The notes beneath the pieces were generated by a model. That model saw nothing but the letters and a program-made list of their open reading frames with translations. It was not told where the DNA came from and searched no databases. Shown here piece after piece: positions 28,866 through 37,918 of a DNA stretch of 64,000 nt. The stretch lies in contig JACCRY010000162.1 in assembly GCA_013813265.1 (NCBI GenBank), positions 1-64,000 on the forward strand, written 5' to 3'. Each line of letters opens with the position of its first letter. The stretch's first letter is position 1. Source of the stretch: Parachlamydiaceae bacterium. GTDB taxonomy: Bacteria > Chlamydiota > Chlamydiia > Chlamydiales > Parachlamydiaceae. The position numbers and the translations under genes were made by a program.

Positions 28866-29234
28866 TTACTTCTTAATCACTCTATAAGATACAGCTGCAT
28901 CGCCTTTCATGTAGAAAAGTTCTCTGCCGCCGTTATCTAAAGCGCGTGTTTTTAGTTTAACAGGTGTTCCATCGACGCAAACGCGTAGATTTGAAACATG
29001 TATTGGCCTTTCGCGCTCGATGATACCACCTTTTGGATAGAGTTCTGAAGGTTTCATATGCTTTTTACAAACATTTAAACCTTGGACCAAAACTTTTTCT
29101 CCGTTAAGAGCAAGCACAGTTCCTGTTAAGCCTTTATTATTTCCTGTCAATGCCATGACTTGATCGCCTTTGCGCATCTTTTTGCTCACTCCGCCGATCT
29201 TTAGCAATTTTTTGCTGTCTGGTTGTTTTTTCAT
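28866..29234 (-). CDS. rplX: 50S ribosomal protein L24
   Basis: 122-aa assembly initiator protein. The KOW motif is at about 20-45 ('MRKGDQVMALTGNNKGLTGT'), followed by 'GLNVCKKHMKPS' and 'IIERERPIHVSNLRV'. It carries a basic N-terminal extension of about 18 residues not seen in most L24 proteins; Met20 or Met27 are less likely starts because the first ATG keeps normal operon spacing. Confidence 0.95.
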   Translation of the reverse strand: MKKQPDSKKLLKIGGVSKKMRKGDQVMALTGNNKGLTGTVLALNGEKVLVQGLNVCKKHMKPSELYPKGGIIERERPIHVSNLRVCVDGTPVKLKTRALDNGGRELFYMKGDAAVSYRVIKK

Positions 29235-29250
29235 TTTTCGTACCTTAGCT

Positions 29251-29619
29251 TTAAATTACTTCAGGGGCTAGTGAGGCAATCTTTAAAAACTCACGATCAC
29301 GTACTTCACGCGCCACGGGTCCAAAAATGCGAGTCCCTTTTGGATTATTCTTGTCATCGATAAGAACACAACTGTTTTCATCAAAGCGCAGTTTTGTTCC
29401 ATCTTTCCGCTTAATGTAACGCTTAGTGCGCACAATAACGGCTTTAACAACATCGCCTTTTTTGATACTTCCGTTTGGCTCAGCTTCTTTGACGGAACAG
29501 ATAATGATATCTCCTACGCCAGCATAGCGTCGTCTCGATCCTCCAAGTACTTTAAAGCACTTGACCCGCTTTGCTCCAGTATTGTCAGCGACTTTAAGCT
29601 GGGTTTCTTGCTGAATCAT
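29251..29619 (-). CDS. rplN: 50S ribosomal protein L14
   Basis: 122-aa protein at the subunit interface. Starts '[19 protein letters not shown]' and contains '[20 protein letters not shown]' and '[20 protein letters not shown]', all diagnostic. Length is exactly that of the family. Confidence 0.98.
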   Translation of the reverse strand: MIQQETQLKVADNTGAKRVKCFKVLGGSRRRYAGVGDIIICSVKEAEPNGSIKKGDVVKAVIVRTKRYIKRKDGTKLRFDENSCVLIDDKNNPKGTRIFGPVAREVRDREFLKIASLAPEVI

Positions 29620-29658
29620 GACTCTCTAACTCCGATTTTTAACAAATTTCGTCTAACT

Positions 29659-29922
29659 TTATGAACTTGGGGCTACAACGCGCCAACGTTTTAACTTTGA
29701 GAGGGGGCGCGTTTCAACAATTTCAACAACATCACCAATTTTCAACGAATTATCTTCATTATGTGCGTAAAACTTGGTATTTTGCGTTATGATTTTGCCA
29801 TATTGCGGATGACGCATGGTCCTCTGCACTTTAACGACAACTGTTTTATCCATTTTATTGGAGATAACAGTTCCTTTCTTCGTTTTACGGCTTCCTCTAA
29901 CTTCAGATTCTGCTTCCATCAT
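29659..29922 (-). CDS. rpsQ: 30S ribosomal protein S17
   Basis: 87-aa OB-fold protein. '[20 protein letters not shown]' and '[19 protein letters not shown]' define it. The first dozen residues are acidic/polar and variable; the second Met is an equally possible start. Confidence 0.96.
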   Translation of the reverse strand: MMEAESEVRGSRKTKKGTVISNKMDKTVVVKVQRTMRHPQYGKIITQNTKFYAHNEDNSLKIGDVVEIVETRPLSKLKRWRVVAPSS

Positions 29923-29965
29923 ATTTCCTTAAATTGCACTTTTTCCTGCTGCCAGAGGCAGCAGA

Positions 29966-30169
29966 CTACACTGAGGCCGTTTGTTTTTCATGCAAGATTG
30001 TCAATATTCTGGCAATCTCTTTGCGTTGCTGTCTTACACGATGGGGTTTTTCCATCTTCTTATCTTGAGAGGCTTCACCCCTCAGTAAAAAGAGGTCCCT
30101 GCGTGCTTCACCGCAAGCGGCTTCAAGGTCTTCAATCGATTGATCGCGTAGATCACTAACTTTTGTCAT
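29966..30169 (-). CDS. rpmC: 50S ribosomal protein L29
   Basis: 67-aa two-helix protein near the exit tunnel. 'DLRDQSIEDLEAACGEARRD' and 'RQQRKEIARILTILHEK' are typical. I start it at 30169 ('MTKVSDLRD'), which fits the family; the frame continues upstream to 30202 inside rplP without similarity. Confidence 0.93.
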   Translation of the reverse strand: MTKVSDLRDQSIEDLEAACGEARRDLFLLRGEASQDKKMEKPHRVRQQRKEIARILTILHEKQTASV

Positions 30170-30176
30170 ACTGTCC

Positions 30177-30596
30177 CTAAACCTGTTCAACGCGTTCAAC
30201 AAAACGCGTTTTTATACCTAATTTTGCTGATGCACGTCGTAATGCACTCTGGGCCATATCACGGGGTACGTTTGCGACCTCAAAGAGAACTCTTCCTGGA
30301 CGCACTACTGCAACCCAGTGATCAACCGCACCTTTTCCCTTACCCATTCTAACTTCTGCCGGCTTTTTTGTCACGGGTTTATCTGGAAAAATTCTGATCC
30401 AAACTTTACCACGACGCTGAAAGAAACGATTGATTGCAACACGGCAAGCTTCGATCTGTTGATTGGTCACCCAACCTCTTTCAAGAACTTGTATTCCAAA
30501 TTCGCCAAAGTGAACAAAGTTACCGCCCTTGCTGATGCCGGTCATATGCCCTTTTTGGACTTTTCTATGTTTCGTTTTCTTAGGTATCAGAGCCAT
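30177..30596 (-). CDS. rplP: 50S ribosomal protein L16
   Basis: 139-aa protein that helps position tRNA in the A site. '[20 protein letters not shown]', '[20 protein letters not shown]' and '[20 protein letters not shown]' are canonical. It ends seven bases before the rpmC start and starts two bases after rpsC. Confidence 0.98.
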   Translation of the reverse strand: MALIPKKTKHRKVQKGHMTGISKGGNFVHFGEFGIQVLERGWVTNQQIEACRVAINRFFQRRGKVWIRIFPDKPVTKKPAEVRMGKGKGAVDHWVAVVRPGRVLFEVANVPRDMAQSALRRASAKLGIKTRFVERVEQV

Positions 30597-30598
30597 TG

Positions 30599-31246
30599 TT
30601 AAGCGCCCTCCTTTTTCACGTGCATATCGTCGCCGCGATAGATCCAGACCTTAACGCCAATACTACCGTAGGTTGTTTCAGCACGACTTGTTGCATAATC
30701 GATATCTGCACGGATTGTGTGTAAAGGAGTACTACCTTCTTTATACCATTCTGTACGAGCAATTTCAGCTCCACCAAGACGACCAGAAACTTGAACTTTT
30801 ACACCAAGAGCACCTGCATCCATTGCTGATTGCATTGCTTTACGCATTGCTCGGCGAAATGGAATACGTCGCTCAAGTTGTTTTGCTATGTTGTCAGCAC
30901 CAATCTTTGCATCGAGGTCCGGACGCTTGATCTCTTCAACTTCGATCCAAATTTCTTTGCCGGTCAGTTTGAAGAGTTCTCCTTTGAGGACTTCAATTTC
31001 AGCACCTTTTTTCCCAATAACCATACCGGGACGCGCTGTATGAATTGTCACTTCGACCTTTTCGCTCATCCGACGAATCGTAATACGCGATGTACCTTGC
31101 AGTGCACTTTTTTTCAAAAGGTAGGTTCGAATTTTGTGATCTTCGATGAGCAACGTTCCGAATTCCTGCTTATTGGCAAACCACTTTGAGCGCCAATTAC
31201 GATTGCGAACGAGACGGAATCCTATCGGGTGTGTCTTTTGGCCCAT
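30599..31246 (-). CDS. rpsC: 30S ribosomal protein S3
   Basis: 215-aa head protein with a KH domain. '[20 protein letters not shown]' at the start, '[20 protein letters not shown]' in the KH domain and '[11 protein letters not shown]' near the end identify it. Its start codon overlaps the rplV stop by one base. Confidence 0.98.
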   Translation of the reverse strand: MGQKTHPIGFRLVRNRNWRSKWFANKQEFGTLLIEDHKIRTYLLKKSALQGTSRITIRRMSEKVEVTIHTARPGMVIGKKGAEIEVLKGELFKLTGKEIWIEVEEIKRPDLDAKIGADNIAKQLERRIPFRRAMRKAMQSAMDAGALGVKVQVSGRLGGAEIARTEWYKEGSTPLHTIRADIDYATSRAETTYGSIGVKVWIYRGDDMHVKKEGA

Positions 31247-31587
31247 TAAACTTCTCCTCTGCTTACAATGATCGTAAAATGGCTAGTTCTTTTTAAGATT
31301 GCGTGGCGGCCACCTCGGTTTTTAGGCTTAGAGCGTTTAAGCCGAGGGCCTTCATCAACACGGACTTCCTTAACGATCATATTCTCTTTGCGCAGATCTA
31401 ACTGCGTTTCAGCATTGGCAACGGCACTATCGAGGGTCTGTTGTAAAAGGCGACCCCCTTTCATATTGCAAAATTGCAACTGAGTATTTGCCTGTGGCAC
31501 AGTCTTTCCACGGATAAGCCCAGCTGCAAGGCGAGCTTTGCGTGGGCTGATGCGCAGATATTTAGTAACAGCAATTGCATAATCCAT
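31246..31587 (-). CDS. rplV: 50S ribosomal protein L22
   Basis: 113-aa protein whose beta hairpin lines the exit tunnel. '[20 protein letters not shown]' and '[20 protein letters not shown]' with '[10 protein letters not shown]' at the end are diagnostic; the hairpin residues contacted by macrolides are in the usual place. Confidence 0.98.
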   Translation of the reverse strand: MDYAIAVTKYLRISPRKARLAAGLIRGKTVPQANTQLQFCNMKGGRLLQQTLDSAVANAETQLDLRKENMIVKEVRVDEGPRLKRSKPKNRGGRHAILKRTSHFTIIVSRGEV

Positions 31588-31599
31588 TATCAGCGACCT

Positions 31600-31863
31600 T
31601 TACTTCTTAATTGGATGCCCTTTAAATGTACGCGTTGGCGAGAATTCTCCCAACCGGTGACCCACCATATTTTCTGTGACAAAAACGCTCAAAAACTTGC
31701 GTCCGTTGTGCACATCAAAAGTATGCCCGATCATATCGGGAGTAATCATTGAACGCCTTGACCACGTTTTAATGCTCTTTTTAGAGCCCTGGCGATTATT
31801 TTCATCAACTTTTTTACGAAGATGATGATCGACGAAAGGGCCTTTCTTTAGGGATCTAGCCAT
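31600..31863 (-). CDS. rpsS: 30S ribosomal protein S19
   Basis: 87-aa head protein that contacts S13. '[19 protein letters not shown]', '[19 protein letters not shown]' and '[16 protein letters not shown]' are canonical. Starts three bases after rplB. Confidence 0.98.
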   Translation of the reverse strand: MARSLKKGPFVDHHLRKKVDENNRQGSKKSIKTWSRRSMITPDMIGHTFDVHNGRKFLSVFVTENMVGHRLGEFSPTRTFKGHPIKK

Positions 31864-31866
31864 AAC

Positions 31867-32709
31867 TTACTTCTTCCTTCGATCTTTAACGATAAACTTA
31901 TTGGACTTCTTCTGAGAACGCGTACGTAGACCTCGAGTGAATAGAGCCCAAGGTGTTTGAGGAATATTTCCCTTATGCTTTCCTTCACCACCTCCGTGAG
32001 GGTGATCGACAGGATTCATCGCCGTTCCACGCACAGTAGGCCTAACGCCTTTCCAGCGCATACGGCCTGCTTTACCTTCAACTCGCAAGTTGTGTTCCGG
32101 ATTGGACACAACTCCGAATGTAGCCTTGCATTCTTCATGAATCATACGCATTTCACCTGAAGGCATACGCAATGTTGCATAACCAGCACTACGAGCCATT
32201 AGCTGAGCTGATAGACCTGCTGAACGCACAAGCTTTCCTCCCCTGTTAGGGTAAAGCTCAATGTTGTTTACAACAGAACCAATCGGCATGTGCTTTAAAC
32301 GCATACAGCAACCTATATGAAATGGGGGCTCAGCGCTTGTTTGCACAGTTGCTCCAACAATCAGTCCTTGAGGTGCTAAAATGTAGCGCTTTTCTCCATC
32401 TGCATAATTCAATAGTGCGATATAAGCAGAACGGTTAGGATCGTACTCGATGGAGGCTACACGTGCTGGAATATTCTCTTTATCGCGCTTGAAATCAATA
32501 ATACGATAGTGACGCTTATGGCCACCACCTTTATGACGACAAGTAATATGTCCGTTATTATTGCGTCCTGAGGTTCGTCTCTTGGGCAATAGCAACGACT
32601 TTGTAGGTTTAACCTTAGCGCGGGAACCTGGAACGCATGTAAGCGTTTCATTCATTGGCAAGAGCAACTGCCTAGTTCCTGGAGTTATCGGTCGATATTT
32701 TTTTAGCAT
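31867..32709 (-). CDS. rplB: 50S ribosomal protein L2
   Basis: 280-aa protein near the peptidyl transferase centre. '[20 protein letters not shown]' near the N-terminus, '[20 protein letters not shown]' in the centre, and '[20 protein letters not shown]' with the functionally important His region near the C-terminus. Normal length. Confidence 0.98.
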   Translation of the reverse strand: MLKKYRPITPGTRQLLLPMNETLTCVPGSRAKVKPTKSLLLPKRRTSGRNNNGHITCRHKGGGHKRHYRIIDFKRDKENIPARVASIEYDPNRSAYIALLNYADGEKRYILAPQGLIVGATVQTSAEPPFHIGCCMRLKHMPIGSVVNNIELYPNRGGKLVRSAGLSAQLMARSAGYATLRMPSGEMRMIHEECKATFGVVSNPEHNLRVEGKAGRMRWKGVRPTVRGTAMNPVDHPHGGGEGKHKGNIPQTPWALFTRGLRTRSQKKSNKFIVKDRRKK

Positions 32710-32739
32710 TTCTACGCCTCGTACTTAGAGAACTTATCT

Positions 32740-33081
32740 TTATTTATCATGGAGACTGTCACCAGCCTCTAAAGTCACCACAGCCTTTTTGAAAGAAGGC
32801 TTTGTGTAGATACGTCCCCGTCTACGACCGACTTTACCCTTGACATTGATTGTGTTGACTGCAACAACTTTAATCTGTCTTTCTTTATATATCATTTCGA
32901 CTGCAGCTGAGATTTCGCGCTTCGTTGCCTTAGGGTCTACGATAAAAACTACTTTCGGTGACTTGCAACGGCGCACTGAAGGATTGCTTTCTGAGTCTTG
33001 AAGACCTTCTAGCATTTGAGCCTTCTCTGTCAGGTGCTGTCGTTTGACAATTTTGTATGGATCTTTAAGAGTCATTGTCAT
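32740..33081 (-). CDS. rplW: 50S ribosomal protein L23
   Basis: 113-aa exit-tunnel protein, the docking site for SRP and trigger factor. 'DPYKIVKRQHLTEKAQML', 'KVVFIVDPKATKREISAAVE' and 'VNTINVKGKVGRRRGRIYTK' identify it. The middle has a short insert ('DSESNPSVRRCKSP') relative to many bacteria. Confidence 0.96.
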   Translation of the reverse strand: MTMTLKDPYKIVKRQHLTEKAQMLEGLQDSESNPSVRRCKSPKVVFIVDPKATKREISAAVEMIYKERQIKVVAVNTINVKGKVGRRRGRIYTKPSFKKAVVTLEAGDSLHDK

Positions 33082-33091
33082 CTATCCTTGC

Positions 33092-33772
33092 TTAGCATAA
33101 CCATTCATTTAGCTCATTGAGCGCTTTCTCTGTCAGTACAATATGGTGAGCCACGAGAACATCATATCCGCTGATATTTTTCACTAGAGCAAAGCTTGCT
33201 TTAGGAATATTGCTCATACTCTTAATGAAATTATTGTGGATTTCTTGGCTAACATTGAAACTTGGGAGTCCTTCCGTGAAGGGCTCTAAGTACGCAGCTT
33301 CACCTAGAAATAGAACTCGGCCTGACAGCTGTGTCGCTTTCATGAAGTCAATAACGCGCTTCGTTTTTGGTGCATCTAGAGTAAAATTCTCTACGACATG
33401 CACTTTACCTGCTTGTATTTTTTCTGCGAGCAAGGAGCGAATTGCTGCTTGACGCTCTTTACGATTGATACGTACATGTTGATCGAACTTAGGTTTTGGC
33501 CCAAAGACTCGTCCACCACCTTTATACTGAGGGGCAACGAGTGACCCTTGGCGTGCACGGCCTCCACCTTTTTGAGGGTGAGGTTTCTTTGTTGAGTGGC
33601 TGACTTCCGAGCGTCCTTTCGTATTTGCCGACCATTGACGCGCATTGGCACGCAAAGCGACAATATAATCCTTGACCATTTGCCCGTTCGCTTTCGCAAC
33701 AACTAGCATTTCGTTAAGCTTTACTTGGCCTTGCTCTCGGCCTGAGAGGTCATATTTCTTTAACGTCGACAC
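33092..33772 (-). CDS. rplD: 50S ribosomal protein L4
   Basis: 226-aa protein with a tunnel loop: 'GRSEVSHSTKKPHPQKGGGR' and 'ARQGSLVAPQYKGGGRVFGP' (about 54-95). C-terminal half has 'RVLFLGEAAYLEP' and 'GYDVLVAHHIVLTEKAL'. L4 autoregulates the S10 operon in E. coli; nothing here shows whether that holds. Confidence 0.97.
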   Translation of the reverse strand: MSTLKKYDLSGREQGQVKLNEMLVVAKANGQMVKDYIVALRANARQWSANTKGRSEVSHSTKKPHPQKGGGRARQGSLVAPQYKGGGRVFGPKPKFDQHVRINRKERQAAIRSLLAEKIQAGKVHVVENFTLDAPKTKRVIDFMKATQLSGRVLFLGEAAYLEPFTEGLPSFNVSQEIHNNFIKSMSNIPKASFALVKNISGYDVLVAHHIVLTEKALNELNEWLC

Positions 33773-33838
33773 AATCTTATCTCCACACTGATTTGGTCTG
33801 CAACAGCTATATTTCGCGCTGTTGCGCCTTTATATCGT

Positions 33839-34489
33839 TTATTTTTTGACTGCCGCTGAGAGATACACAAGACCATTTGTTGGTCCCGGTACTGCACCTT
33901 CGATAACGATGATGTTTTCGGCTCTATCAATTTTGATTACTTTCAAATTTTGCACTGTTTTACGCTGATCACCCATATGGCTTGGACGAGGTCCGCCTGG
34001 CAAGCAACGTCCCGGAGTACTTCGCATTCCTGTCGATCCCGCATGGCGGTGAAAGGAGGAACCATGAGAAGCAGGTCCGCCGGCAAAATTGTATTTCTTA
34101 ATGACGCCCTGGTAACCCTTACCTTTAGAACGCCCTTCAACATCGATAAACGTAATCTCTTCAAAAACTTCAACACCTAGTTCTTGTCCAGCAGCATATT
34201 CGTCGACAGTGTCGAGTCTTGATTCTGCTAAATAACGTCTAGCTTTAATTGAATTTTTTTGAAAAATACCAAAGCGCGGTTTTCTTACTCGTCGCTCAAC
34301 TGTTCGCGGATCGCTTGTCATGACTATTTCAAAACCAAGTTGAATAGCTGTATAGCCATCAATAGCTTTTGTTTTGATTTGCGTCACAACGTTTGGTTCA
34401 ACTTCTATGACGGTGCAGACGACGACATTGCCACGCTCATCAAAAAGCTGAGTCATCCCACGCTTTTTACCCATTAGTCTCAGCGCCAT
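33839..34489 (-). CDS. rplC: 50S ribosomal protein L3
   Basis: 216-aa early assembly protein and the first gene of the cluster here. 'MGKKRGMTQLFDERGNVVVC' at the start and 'HGSSFHRHAGSTGMRSTPGR' in the loop that reaches the peptidyl transferase centre are diagnostic. rpsJ (S10) is not upstream; as I recall, Chlamydia also has rpsJ elsewhere. The promoter must lie in the 34490-34700 spacer. Confidence 0.97.
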   Translation of the reverse strand: MALRLMGKKRGMTQLFDERGNVVVCTVIEVEPNVVTQIKTKAIDGYTAIQLGFEIVMTSDPRTVERRVRKPRFGIFQKNSIKARRYLAESRLDTVDEYAAGQELGVEVFEEITFIDVEGRSKGKGYQGVIKKYNFAGGPASHGSSFHRHAGSTGMRSTPGRCLPGGPRPSHMGDQRKTVQNLKVIKIDRAENIIVIEGAVPGPTNGLVYLSAAVKK

Positions 34490-35050
34490 ACTTCAATCCT
34501 TGAAAAATATCAAATTCATCAGTCACTTTCGGTTAAGTCCGTGGCTGTTTTGTTTTTGTAAACATCGTAATAGACAAATAAACCATTTTTTCAAGTGAGA
34601 AGGTACGCACGCAATGCGTTCTTCCCAGAGCCAAAACGGCGACTTTGGTTTCGTTTTTACGGAAACATTAACACTTAGCTTTGTCCATCTTTTCACTGCT
34701 CTTTAAATCATGAACATGTCTAGATGAACTGGCCTAAATAGCGATATTATCAAAGACTATCTTTTTGCACAAGCATCTATTTTCATTATTTTTCGAAATG
34801 TTAGAAAGTGCCTTTACATTGAGTGTGGGGATAGGAGCATGTATTTATGGATGAGGATGTTGTAAATATGATGGAAGTTGATGAGACAAAGCAGGCCTAA
34901 GGGCAAGGACCCAAAAGACCTAAGGGCAAAGACACAAAGAAGGGCAAGAGACGAGAGACAAAGAAAAAAGTTATGGTGACAATACTAGCAAAACCTTCTT
35001 GTAGGACCCTTAGGTCCCTAAACCCTTCGACCCCTTGTCTTTCATTGGAG
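34490..35050. other. Long spacer upstream of the ribosomal cluster
   Basis: No gene is supported. The left part should hold the promoter of the ribosomal cluster, but I cannot point to convincing -35/-10 boxes. At 34895-35035 lies a repetitive patch (CCTAAGGGCAAGGACCC, ACCTAAGGGCAAAGACACAA) with a partly complementary stretch (ACCCTTAGGTCCCT) about 100 bases on, which resembles the other inverted-pair repeats. A 17-codon frame from 34848 is too short to call. Confidence 0.5.
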
Positions 35051-35782
35051 TTATTGCTTTGACCACAAGCGTTGTGAATGCTTTTGAGCTTCAATGAGTC
35101 TTCTAGTTCTACGACTTTTTGCCAATTTCCTCACGACTGGCTTATCATTCTTACTTGCAACAAGACTTGTTTGCTGAGGTATTGTTTGAGAGGCGTTTAC
35201 TGCCTCTTTTTTAGGACATATGACAGGGACAATAACTACTTCGTTGTCTTTTAAAAGACGCTTTTTTGCTAATTTTGAGAGATCTGCATTTTCATCAAAT
35301 TCAATATGATTTCTTAACTCTGATAACCGCGTGCCTTTTAAAATTTTAAAAACCCCGGGTCTTGGAACAGCTCCTGAGACTGTAATTGTCACCATTTGTC
35401 GGCTTGCAACGTGGATATTTAACCCATTTTTCACACGTGATGTTTCTTTAATTTTGCTGAGGTCTGCTTCTTCCAGTGGCTCTGCAAGAATAATTGCTTC
35501 CATTACAGAGGTCCCCGATTTCACTTTGTATCGGCCGGGATTTATAACAGAACCTTCAATATGAACTTCTACTTCCTGTGGTTTAAGAAAATGAACTGTT
35601 TCAATTCCATCGACCACTACCGCTCGGCTATCATGACGCCCATCTAAGACAATCAAAGTCAGAAGAAGCATAAATCCTAAAATTGAGACAACGGCAAGCC
35701 ATTCCTGCACGCCTAGATGTTGCGGTGATGTGCTTTGATTATCGCCCTCTATTGAAAGAGCATTGTTCGAAAATTCGTTCAT
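35051..35782 (-). CDS. Membrane-anchored protein with two SLBB domains
   Basis: A 243-aa protein with one membrane helix ('VVSILGFMLLLTLIV', about residues 33-47) followed by two tandem SLBB-type ligand-binding domains: 'VEVHIEGSVINPGRYKVKSG' and 'VTITVSGAVPRPGVFKILKG', each followed by a LxE/ADLSK block. The C-terminus is basic. SLBB domains occur in polysaccharide export proteins and in ComEA-like DNA-uptake proteins, so an extracytoplasmic binding role is likely. I start it at 35782 (ATG); upstream codons depend on a TTG. No partner gene nearby points to the ligand. Confidence 0.75.
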   Translation of the reverse strand: MNEFSNNALSIEGDNQSTSPQHLGVQEWLAVVSILGFMLLLTLIVLDGRHDSRAVVVDGIETVHFLKPQEVEVHIEGSVINPGRYKVKSGTSVMEAIILAEPLEEADLSKIKETSRVKNGLNIHVASRQMVTITVSGAVPRPGVFKILKGTRLSELRNHIEFDENADLSKLAKKRLLKDNEVVIVPVICPKKEAVNASQTIPQQTSLVASKNDKPVVRKLAKSRRTRRLIEAQKHSQRLWSKQ

Positions 35783-35891
35783 AGAAAAAAATTTATCATT
35801 GCCAAGCAATGTTAACAAGAGAAAAAGTTCCTAAAAATGAAGAATCTGGAAAATTCAGAATACGGTCAGAGCTACATTTTTTACATTTTAG

Positions 35892-35931
35892 CAAAAAAGG
35901 CTCAACAGAGTCCCTGTTGAGCCTTTTTTTT
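35892..35931. terminator. Strong hairpin terminator
   Basis: A 10-bp perfect stem GGCTCAACAG / CTGTTGAGCC (35899-35908 and 35914-35923) with a five-base loop is flanked by A6 on the left and T7 on the right, so it can terminate in both directions. On the minus strand it ends the 523-aa gene that stops at 35966. Confidence 0.92.
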
Positions 35932-35965
35932 AGGGCGAGTAAAGCCTCTAGAACAATTAAAGCTA

Positions 35966-37537
35966 CTATGCTACTTCTAATTTGCACTCGTCTATACGTT
36001 TATATGCTGCTGCACTAATTTTCTGCGGCTCATCCTTATGATTCTCTTCATATAGGAACTTCCAAAGTTCAAATCCACCTGTCATGAGAGAAACACCTGA
36101 AATAAACGCCTTCACCATATCTTCATCATCGACATGTATTAATCCGCCAGTCATCAGGTCTATTAGGTCCATAATAGCCCCAAGGCCAGAGATATCTTTA
36201 ATTAACCCTAAAACAATGCCAGGAATTGTGATGAGATTAATAACGAAATCTCTCAATTCTTTATCCCTTTTCTGATCCAGTTCTGACATACGTGCAAAAA
36301 GCTGAACTTTTTTATACCCTCGAAATTGCTCGGCAGTCATTGTATTATACGCCTTAAACTCAGCCTTAATCGCCTTGTATTGCTCTGTAATTTTAGCGCA
36401 ATCAACGTAAAGCTGGGCATTTTTTTCCCTTAAAGCATTTATTTCAGACACATCTTTGTGGCCTAATATTGCGCCATCAATTGCTCGTGAGCTTTCAATT
36501 ATGTCATTTTTCTTGCTTCTCAGCACCTTTAGCGCATTTGCTGTTTTGGCCTCATTTTTTACCCGCGCTATTTCTTGTTTAAGCTGAGTATAGGTAAAAT
36601 TTGCGTAGTATTTGTCAGCTGGCTTTATTATCACGTCCACTTGCTCAGACTGTAAATCATCTGAGAGGCCCATTTCTACGAGGGGCTGTCTTATTTCGCC
36701 ATCCTCTATAGCCTGATCTTCAGAAACAGTAAGTTCGTCTTCAGAACCAGAACCACTAAGTTCTTCTTCAGAACCAATGTTTTCATTTGTAACGAGATCT
36801 GATTTGACTTCCCCCGCAACTTCAGTGGATTTTAAAAGTGCCTCTAACTTTTCCTTAAGAACACGCGTCCTTTCTGGGGAACCTGATTGATTATTCATAA
36901 AACGATTAATTTTTACGATCACATCATCTTTATCATTAGAAATAGTCCAAAATGTTAGTCCATTCCCGATAAGGCTCAATGTGGTGACACCGGCAAGAAG
37001 AATCGACATAACTGGAATTCCTCCAAGAAACTTAGAAATTTCTGAAGCAACATCGACGCATAGCCCTATCTTATTACCAAACTTGACCAGTTTTAGGGTG
37101 TTCACACCTATAAGAAGAATTCTTTTTGCAACAGCGACATAATTTTCACCGTGATTGTTGTGCTTGCTTTTAGAATTTTCAACAAAATCTTTATTTAAAA
37201 AATCATGAATAATGTTAACCCCGCCTGTACCGCTAAGGAGAAGCTTAACTGTTTCAAATTGAGCAGAAATCGCTTCAAGGGCTTCTGCAACGATTGCAAA
37301 TTCGCCAAACTTCATAAGCGCTGCTAAAGGAGTTATAACACCTGCAAGCTTCTTCCAGCCATCAATACTTCCAGTAGCTTGCTTAAGAAGATTAACGCTT
37401 CCCCCAACAATATATACCACAGTTCTTTTAACACCGTCTGTAAGTGCGATCACGCCTTCCCAGTTGTCTTTATCCACTGTAAAGATACCACAGCAAATGA
37501 CTGTTGTGTTGTCTACACCTGTCAAAGGTTGTCCCAT
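35966..37537 (-). CDS. Hypothetical membrane protein with acidic linker and coiled coil
   Basis: No family recognised. The 523-aa protein has several hydrophobic helices in the N-terminal half (about 65-100 and 155-205, the latter including 'GGIPVMSILLAGVTTLSLIG'), an acidic Ser/Glu/Asp linker (about 245-300), a charged coiled-coil region (about 315-430), and a final pair of hydrophobic segments (about 430-495, 'FVINLITIPGIVLGLI'). AGGAG precedes the ATG by six bases. Paired hydrophobic segments around soluble coiled coil are common in secreted chlamydial membrane proteins, but this is inference. It has its own strong terminator and stands alone. Confidence 0.65.
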   Translation of the reverse strand: MGQPLTGVDNTTVICCGIFTVDKDNWEGVIALTDGVKRTVVYIVGGSVNLLKQATGSIDGWKKLAGVITPLAALMKFGEFAIVAEALEAISAQFETVKLLLSGTGGVNIIHDFLNKDFVENSKSKHNNHGENYVAVAKRILLIGVNTLKLVKFGNKIGLCVDVASEISKFLGGIPVMSILLAGVTTLSLIGNGLTFWTISNDKDDVIVKINRFMNNQSGSPERTRVLKEKLEALLKSTEVAGEVKSDLVTNENIGSEEELSGSGSEDELTVSEDQAIEDGEIRQPLVEMGLSDDLQSEQVDVIIKPADKYYANFTYTQLKQEIARVKNEAKTANALKVLRSKKNDIIESSRAIDGAILGHKDVSEINALREKNAQLYVDCAKITEQYKAIKAEFKAYNTMTAEQFRGYKKVQLFARMSELDQKRDKELRDFVINLITIPGIVLGLIKDISGLGAIMDLIDLMTGGLIHVDDEDMVKAFISGVSLMTGGFELWKFLYEENHKDEPQKISAAAYKRIDECKLEVA

Positions 37538-37918
37538 TTCTCAACTCCTATTTATTGGTTTTTATGGTTGCAAGCTCATTAACAATCTACTTTTTAGAGA
37601 GTTTGCTTTCTCTCTTTTCGAATGCCCATGCAAGAGCTGCATCCATCCATTATCTACATTCCTAAAGCCCTCTTCTAATCACCGAGATCAGTTCTCATTT
37701 AATTAGAGAACTTTAATGATCTCATTTCTTGTCTTTTCCCTAAAAGAAAGAAAGGCTCAAAATGCTAAACAAGAAGTCTAAATTCTTTCTTGAAGGATTA
37801 AGTGTACCACTTCTGCTATTTAAATGCAAATTGTTAAAAGCAATTTAGCTAATTTAATTCTTTACTTTTTCTTACTAAATCTATACAATTTAACATTAAT
37901 CCCTAACTGTAGAGTTAT
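37538..37918. other. AT-rich divergent promoter region
   Basis: A 381-base gap between divergently transcribed genes. No gene or repeat is visible apart from AT-rich tracts. It should contain promoters for both neighbours, but no boxes stand out. Confidence 0.5.

Noticed and set aside
34848-34901. 17-codon frame in the spacer before the ribosomal cluster
   Set aside because: Too short, no ribosome site, and not an obvious leader peptide for any downstream gene in that direction.
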